Shown here: positions 57,588-64,000 of the stretch, one piece after another
How the letters are laid out: every line of letters begins with the position of its first letter
Position numbering within the stretch: position 1 is the stretch's first letter
From: Lotus japonicus
Taxonomy: Eukaryota > Streptophyta > Magnoliopsida > Fabales > Fabaceae
Reading direction: 5' to 3'
DNA: 64,000 nt
Assembly (NCBI RefSeq): GCF_012489685.1
Contig: NC_080043.1
Location: forward strand, 560,501 to 624,500
Notes under the pieces: generated by a model
Told to the model about the DNA's origin: nothing
Databases searched by the model: none
The model's input: the letters and a program-made list of their open reading frames with translations, nothing else
Position numbers and translations under genes: made by a program

Positions 57588-59374
57588 TCACATATCCATA
57601 GACGGTAGTCCAGTTGAAGCCTTTGATTTCTTCCTCTTCTTGGATCCATTTTTGTTAACTTTCTTCTTGGGTTGTTTCTCTACTATCGGTTGTGTGTTCT
57701 GCAAGTGTTGATGGATGACAGATAGGGGATCTGCTTGGAAAAAATCATCCTTAAGAACTGCAGATAATCGTTGACCTTCGTTCAATCTGATGAGCAAGTA
57801 AAAAAACGGTTTTTACAAATACAATTTTACATGACAAATACAAAGTTGGCTGTGCAATCTTTCAAAAGGGAAGCACTCACAATAATTTCTTCCTAGATTT
57901 ACAGTTAAGTTTAAAGTCATCTTCACAATCTGATTTCTGTGATGCCTTCAACTCCGGAAGGGACTCTAAGATTGAGGAAAGGTTATATGCCTTCAATTTA
58001 TTCTGCCGCCTTTGTTGTTTGCTTTTCTTCTGCCAGAAAACAAAAACATCTTCAGAAAACCAAGAATACTAACACATTTTGCACATATAACTAGAGTGGC
58101 ATATATCTTCAAAAGATCTTTGTTCAGTCAATATAATAAACAACAAACATGTGAACAGAGCATTCTCAATAAAGATTTGTCCACAAATATTTTATATAGT
58201 TATTAGATACATAACAAAAATAACTCTTCAGAGTTCAGACCAAGATATCATCACAAGTTTACTATATTACCGTGGAAGTTGGAACATGAACTTGTGTTCA
58301 TTTAAAGGGTACGGAAAAAAAATACTTCTGATAATTGGAGACTACATTTAGTTTTAATTCTACCAAGTATCCAATAATTAAATATTAAACAACGATGCCT
58401 AAATTTGCTTATGCTAACACATCAAGAGTATACACTATATTTCCATGAAGATTTACTCATGTGAAGCATATGACTGCTTCTTAAGTGAGAGTGAAAATTC
58501 TCCTTGGGATACTTCTGTAAGCAACAAAATTACATGAACACCCAGATATGAATATCAGAGCAGGCATGTATAGTCATTATGACGAAAAATCCTGTCCTAT
58601 CCTATCTGAAGTTGCTGGGACCATAACAAAGTGAAGAACAAGCAAGGACCAGAAAATTATTCATTATTCAACATGTCCACCAACAAGATAACATTTTAAA
58701 ATCAATTGTCCACTAATGATTTGTAATACCCAGAATAATGCAATTGATTAGCCATTAAATCAAGCCCATTACATAAAACTACTGAAGTTCTTCCACAGTT
58801 CAGCCAATAAATCTTAAAAACAGCAATACCGTAGAAATAAGATCCTCACCTTGCTAATAGACTTTTGGGCGCTCAAGGAAGCAACAGTATCTTTCACCTC
58901 TGAAATAATAGATGGATTGGAAGGAGTTAAAATATACACAGGTTTGACGAGTAATATCCACCACAGCACTAAACATTTCATATACACCTACACAAAACAA
59001 ATATAAGCCCTAGCATAAAACTAGCACTTTGAAACCACAACAATGACGTTTATTTTTTTATTTCTCAATAGACTCAATTGTTCTGTTTGGGATTAAAACT
59101 AAGAATGCAACAAGCCTCTACTTAAAGTGAAGACCAGAGATTATAATGTTATAATCCAGGAAAACAACAATGGACCCCAAACGTACTGGAATAAAATTGT
59201 AGCTTCTTTTCTAACTTGGAATCGGACTTTGAATCAGACCTGCACAGGTTAGAAAGAATTAGAAACTCGACCTCAAATTGCAGAAACAACAAGCAATAAG
59301 ATGAGAAGTAATATTAACTATTCAGAACTGAAAAGGAAGAGAGCGAACATTAATCTTGTACTTGTCTTGCCCAT
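57588..59374 (-). CDS. SLX9: SLX9-like ribosome biogenesis protein
   Basis: Coding exons on the minus strand: 59374-59349, 59239-59187, 58899-58850, 58029-57881 and 57786-57588, 158 residues in a closed frame. SLX9/FAM207 proteins act in pre-40S ribosome maturation in the nucleolus. Visible marks are a basic N-terminus MGKTSTR, KLEKKLQFYSKVKDTVASL, a KKKSKQQRRQNKLKAYNLSS block, and the family core RLSAVLKDDFFQADPLSVIHQHLQ near the C-terminus, followed by a Lys-rich nuclear-type tail (KKKVNKNGSKKRKKSK). The first exon is the weakest part: its donor GTTCGC is poor, though phase and the MGK start fit. An untranslated first exon probably lies near 60310-60380 with a GTGAGA donor. The short conserved core makes the family call likely but not certain. 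Confidence 0.75.
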
Positions 59375-59994
59375 TGATGCTAAAAAGTTCGGGTTTGAGG
59401 AGAACCAAATTCCTATACAGAGGAGTCACAAGGGGTTAGTTTCTCTCAATGGATATTATATATTTGATGAATGACAACAACAACTGAGGAATTGCAGGTG
59501 TGTGTGGGGTTGGAGTGATTAAATCCCAAGTAGTCACAAAATAACATAAACACCGTCCAGCAAAATAATGTATTCTCCACAAAAATTAGTCAAAACAACT
59601 ATATCAATGACTTCACAAACCTGAGACGACCCTCACAACCCAAAACATGTGCAAACAATGAGACACATAGTATTTTATCTCCTGCTGCAAAACGATCCCT
59701 TAAATTAATTTTCTTCAGCTCATACATGACACTCAAGAATAATCTAACATGTCTTTATCAACTTTGAGGCAATTAGTAGCCTCAGCCAATCTTTCAGAGC
59801 TTAATTCAAGCTACTTCCCAAGAGTATTTCCTAATTAAGATATACTATTTGCAATCAAATTTGCTCCTCTATTTCTTTTCCTTTATTGGCTTTCCACCTA
59901 TGAAGCACTGACTCCAACACGGACACTGCGACACAGCTAAAATCCATAAATTTGGACATTGGACACTACATATATAGATATTTAAAAATAAAAA

Positions 59995-60030
59995 TAAAGT
60001 ATATATATACATATACATATACATATATTT
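59995..60030. repeat. TATACA microsatellite
   Basis: A short tract alternating TATATA and CATATA units in the leader intron of the SLX9-like gene. Confidence 0.8.
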
Positions 60031-60592
60031 CAGAAAGCAAAAAGAGAATTATGAAGCTCCATAGAGGCTTGGTGTCATCCTGTTGTTCAACTTGACTAGA
60101 ACAAGCATTCATTTCTAACATAATTTCAAACAAACATTCAGGGGAGAAAAAACAGCAGCAGCTTAATGAGGAAAAAAAGCAGCAACACTCAACAAGGATA
60201 CAAAAATCAGGGCCTAGAAGACTAAAGAGTACACTCATAACAACACAAATCACGAACAAACAGGACTATTTTGACAATGAAACAGCGGTGAAGTATGAAA
60301 AGATCTCACCTTTAATATCAGAAAGGACGAGGGAGAAGGGGTGTCGCGAATGGCAGGGAAGATGCGTCAAGTTGAAGTGGGTATTGTGGAGTCTGAATAT
60401 CCAAATGGTATTTTAATGTTCACTATTTTAAAAGATTTAAACTTAAAATATATTTTGTAGTTTTTTTTTTGGTACATGTCTTGAAGAAAAAAGAAAACTA
60501 AGCTCTCAAGTGAGGAACACCACGAGAATCAGCCGACAACAAAAAGACTCATGCCCTGAGGGTGCTCGATGATTTGTAACTCCTCAATGATA

Positions 60593-60696
60593 AAAAGATC
60601 TTGGTTCAGTCAATATAATAAGCAACAAGCATGTGAACAAAGTTGTCCACAAATATTTAATATAGTTATTAGATACATAACAAAAATAACTCTTCA
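60593..60696. repeat. Copy of SLX9-like intron 3 segment
   Basis: This segment repeats 58111-58230 in the same orientation (AAAAGATCTT-GTTCAGTCAA through CATAACAAAAATAACTCTTCA) with few changes and one internal gap of roughly 18 bases. It lies upstream of the gene that carries the other copy. Confidence 0.8.
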
Positions 60697-60717
60697 ATAT
60701 CCCGACGATAATGTTTT

Positions 60718-60850
60718 AGGGCGGTGGTGGCAGTGGTAATGGTGATGGTGAAAAATGGCGGTGATGAAGGCAGTGGAGTTGGTGGCGACAACGATGACGA
60801 TGACAGTGGTGGCGGTGGCAATAGTAATAGCAGTGGTGAAGGGTGATGGT
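60718..60850. repeat. Degenerate GGTGGC/GATGAC triplet repeat
   Basis: Purine-rich imperfect triplet repeats of GGT, GGC, GAT and AAT. On the plus strand they would read as Gly/Asp-rich low complexity, but stops interrupt every frame. Confidence 0.7.
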
Positions 60851-61010
60851 ATTGTTGTTATGGCAGTTGACTAAAAAATTTCAAGTAGTTGCGTGGAAAT
60901 CGCTTAGTGAAGGTAGAGGTCGCGATCGCGGCCAAAATCGCGTGTGGAGTAGAGTGATGGTGGCGCAAAGAAGAAAGAAAGAGAAAAAACCATACTCTTC
61001 AAAGCGAAAA

Positions 61011-61240
61011 CTCCAAATGGCCCCAGATTTAAATATTAGGTTAAACTTTTTAAGTGTATTTTATGATTTTTCATTTCATTTAATGAAACACTGTGTTTCA
61101 TTCCTTGGGTTTGCGATAAAAAAACCCTACTCAACTGAGTGAAAACCCAAAATTGCCCATGGATTTAAACATTAGGTCAAACTTTTTAAGGACATTTTGG
61201 GTTTTTCAATCTTTTAATGAAACATTCTGTTTCATCCTTC
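61011..61240. repeat. Diverged tandem duplication, about 132-bp period
   Basis: The block CCAGATTTAAATATTAGGTTAAACTTTTTAAG, with the adjoining TTTAATGAAACACTGTGTTTCATTC, recurs 132 bases later as GGATTTAAACATTAGGTCAAACTTTTTAAGG with TTTAATGAAACATTCTGTTTCATCC. Given here in pieces; both copies are non-coding. Confidence 0.75.
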
Positions 61241-61259
61241 TTCAACCTAGACACTCCGT

Positions 61260-64000
61260 TTTCAAAAAATATAAAAACCTAGACACTATGCGATCTCGTT
61301 CCTTTTTTTTTCTTGATGAAGCTGCACGATCTTCTTATTCCTTATTTTTCTTCTTCCTCCTCCTCCTTCCAGTCTCCTTCTTCCTCCTCCTTCTTCAGCG
61401 CAGCGGCTCATAGCGCTACACGCTATAGCATTTTTTGGGCTTGCCGCTACTATCCGTCATTAATTAACATTGGTTTATATTAACTAATGCACATGAACTA
61501 CAATTTTACACCTTCAGAACAACAAAATTCATACCAAAGACAGAATTAGAAAAGATTATATAGTTCCAAACTTGCAAAATGAAATGACATTTCTCTCTAA
61601 AATAAAAGTGATGATACGAAAACAATCAAGATACAATTCGTGGCTTAACGTGCGCAGGGAATTGAGTGGGGAACTTTATCAGATACATTGCAATCAATTG
61701 GCCTATCATATACATAAAGATTAATAAGTTAGGTTCCTTTAGGCTTTAGCTAATAGAGCTTGAATAAATTGAAATCTTCCCCCACCAACTTGTCTGGCTA
61801 ATTTGATGATGTCAGTATCCTTATGTTAAAGAAGAATACATATAGGGTTTGACCTATTAGAGACCAGTATTTGAGTTTGATCCTTTCATATGATGTCTTA
61901 TCTAAAGAGAAAAAACTCTGCATATCAATATTAATAGGGCTTCAGTCCAATAAAGACTAGAGTGTATTCCTATGATATATTGAATAGGATTGAAAATACA
62001 TGCATTTGACCTCCTCTAAATTCATTGAACATATATATAAAGAAGTACCTATGCAATTTATTCTACTAACCTAGAAAAGATTCTTTAAGAAAAAATTGTA
62101 GTGGGTCGTCCATTCTCTGTTTTGAATTTCTTACTGCATTCCCTGAATGCTTTTCCTATCTGGGGCACACACAAAAGATATCCTTTACTTGTCACTCTTT
62201 GTTTTTGTCAAAGATTTGAATCCAAGCCAACATGAACACAGACTCAAGGAATAAATAAACAATCTGAAAAAGTTATTACTCATCCATCAATTGTCAAAGA
62301 ATGCCTTGCTAGGTACCACAGCTTGTAAATTCCAATCCCAACCTTTGCCGCCTCAGTCGCTTGTGTCCAACACTTTGTATTGGTTGTGTGACAATAAAGG
62401 TTATATTTAGATATGTGTTCGCACCCATGCAAACAAACGTTAGCATCCATTTTAAGATAAAAAGTGAACAAGACTCTAATCATATTACGTTCAACTGATA
62501 TACAATTAGACATAAAATGGGGTTGCAAGCGAAAAAAGCCTCCAACCCTAGGAGAAAGATAGAAAAGGGGATGAGGACCTTATATGATCCTAGTATTGTT
62601 AGATTAAGATCATTAGCAATTCTGTTTGCTACTTTGAGTTGATTAAAATTTACTGTAGCATGATTTATGCCTAGACTAGTGAAGATGTGTTAGGAGACAA
62701 GTTAAAAGCTACAAAAGTTTTGCTTTATAATTGTGGAAACTTACCTAACATTTCCCACCACCTAATCTAGCTAACACAGCCTTTATGAGCAAATAAGAAA
62801 TCCACTTGAAAGAGAAACAATTTCAACTTCAGAAAGTGAAATGGGAAGGAGAGAGGGAGTAGTATCCATTTTAGCTAGAATGTTTTGGAAATTTAATTGC
62901 TGTATGGAATGATGCTTCATGTGGGGTGGGACAGAAGAAGCATAGTGGTGATATAATAAAGACATGAATGTTAGATGGAGTCCTTTAAGGAGAAAGTTGG
63001 GATTGGCTGTCTCTCTTTCAATATTAGAATTTTTCATTTCATGCTTTTCTGGTCTAACAAAAGGACACATAACTGTCTTCTGAAATTCCTAGAATAAGCT
63101 TCAATTACTAAGTTTCTTAAGGCAGAAACACTATCATTGAAGTTCAAGAGAAGTATTTTTGGGGGAAGGAAAAGGAAAAAGTCAGGTCCCATACCCAGCT
63201 ATGACAACAAGGTAGATAAAATTGTACCTGATAATACTAGTGACCATACCTTAGTTTATGATGTCATACCCTTATCAACTATTGGTTATTTGAAATAATT
63301 TGCAATGCGTTTAAGAGATCAGTTATGTAACCAAACTGCAATTATTGGTGAATGTCTTTTATATCTTTGTCATTTTATGGACTATGCATGTCCAAAATAT
63401 AAATCACGCATCTTGATAAGATGGATATCTAAACAACTTGAAGAAGTTAAGCAACCTACTGATCTTAGCTTGAATTTTTTAGGCTGCCATAGACTATAGA
63501 CATGAATACTCTGAAAAATAGCATACTCTAAGACAAGAAATGGAAAAAAAGGACAAGTGAGAAGACACAAAATTTAGGTAAACAAAAAGATCCATTAATT
63601 GGATATGCTGTATCAAAAGTTGTACATGAATACCTATACCTATGGGTGGCTTGTTCAGGTGGCACATGTCAGATTTCCTTTTAAGCAAGATACCGGTTTG
63701 AGTTTTGTGATTGAATTTTTCTTTAAAAATTAGTCCCTTTATGATGTGATGTTCTCGGCTCAAACAGAATTGGTTCTTGTGGTGCAAAAAAGTTGTATAT
63801 GGATGTTCCTACTTCCTATTCCTATTATGTTCCAATAAAAAAAAGGCACATCTCTCATTTTCTCTCTTGCTCTCTCTCTTTAACACTGCCAGATATCTTG
63901 TTTTCTAGGTCATGCTATATTAAGACCTTCTAACTGTAAAATAATGACATCTACTTTTATAGTTCTATATACATAACACAGCATTTACTCTTGTTACATC
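61260..64000. other. Right-hand intergenic sequence
   Basis: A TTCTTCCTCC polypyrimidine tract occupies 61330-61395. Beyond it no gene, RNA or transposon end was recognised in about 2.6 kb; frames at 62280-62528, 62783-63070 and 63305-63787 carry no family motif. Confidence 0.4.

Noticed and set aside
62280..62528. 82-codon minus-strand frame with several Cys and His
   Set aside because: Spacing does not fit a zinc-finger or LINE zinc-knuckle pattern that I recognise.

Overview
This window is plant nuclear DNA, AT-rich, with intron-containing genes and many small transposons. The repeats resemble those common in papilionoid legumes: Tourist-like elements rich in AAGCTTATG, and elements opening with GAGTAAAATACACTCACC. 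A legume, possibly Lotus or a relative, is my inference and is unproven. I see no bacterial, viral or organellar segment, no tRNA or rRNA gene and no CRISPR array.

Eight gene loci can be supported. From left to right they are: an intronless CBL-interacting protein kinase (3572-4936, +); a two-domain defensin-like locus whose leader looks broken (13593-14110, -); a 13-coding-exon NRAMP1/6-type metal transporter (22196-27897, +); a four-exon cinnamoyl-CoA reductase (29556-34150, -); ribosomal protein S12/eS12 (40524-42113, -); a five-exon NIP6;1-type boric acid channel (51142-54781, +); a small membrane protein (55815-56165, -); and a five-exon SLX9-like ribosome biogenesis protein (57588-59374, -). 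I joined exons by hand from GT/GC-AG sites, and reading frame closes across all of them. The genes are not a pathway cluster. NRAMP and CCR converge tail to tail; the small membrane protein and the SLX9-like gene lie in tandem on the minus strand.

The rest is mostly transposon debris. 0-2 kb holds a gypsy gag remnant and 2-2.4 kb a Stowaway-like MITE. 5-12 kb has several LINE RNase H fragments and one tail-only LINE insertion. 16.6-20.7 kb has two Mutator-like elements, and 38.3-39.4 kb a second copy of one of those families. 44.8-45.2 kb is a copia 3' end, and 48.0-48.7 kb a hAT element with a recognisable transposase end. Several MITEs sit inside introns of NRAMP, CCR and NIP6;1.

The most useful observations are perfect 9-bp target duplications on both members of one Mutator-like family; two LINE-tail insertions only 15-20 bp long with their target duplications intact; a GC-AG intron in CCR; and the doubly shifted defensin-like leader. 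I did not find a clearly new biological system. The window looks like ordinary gene-containing plant euchromatin with a well-preserved record of recent transposition.
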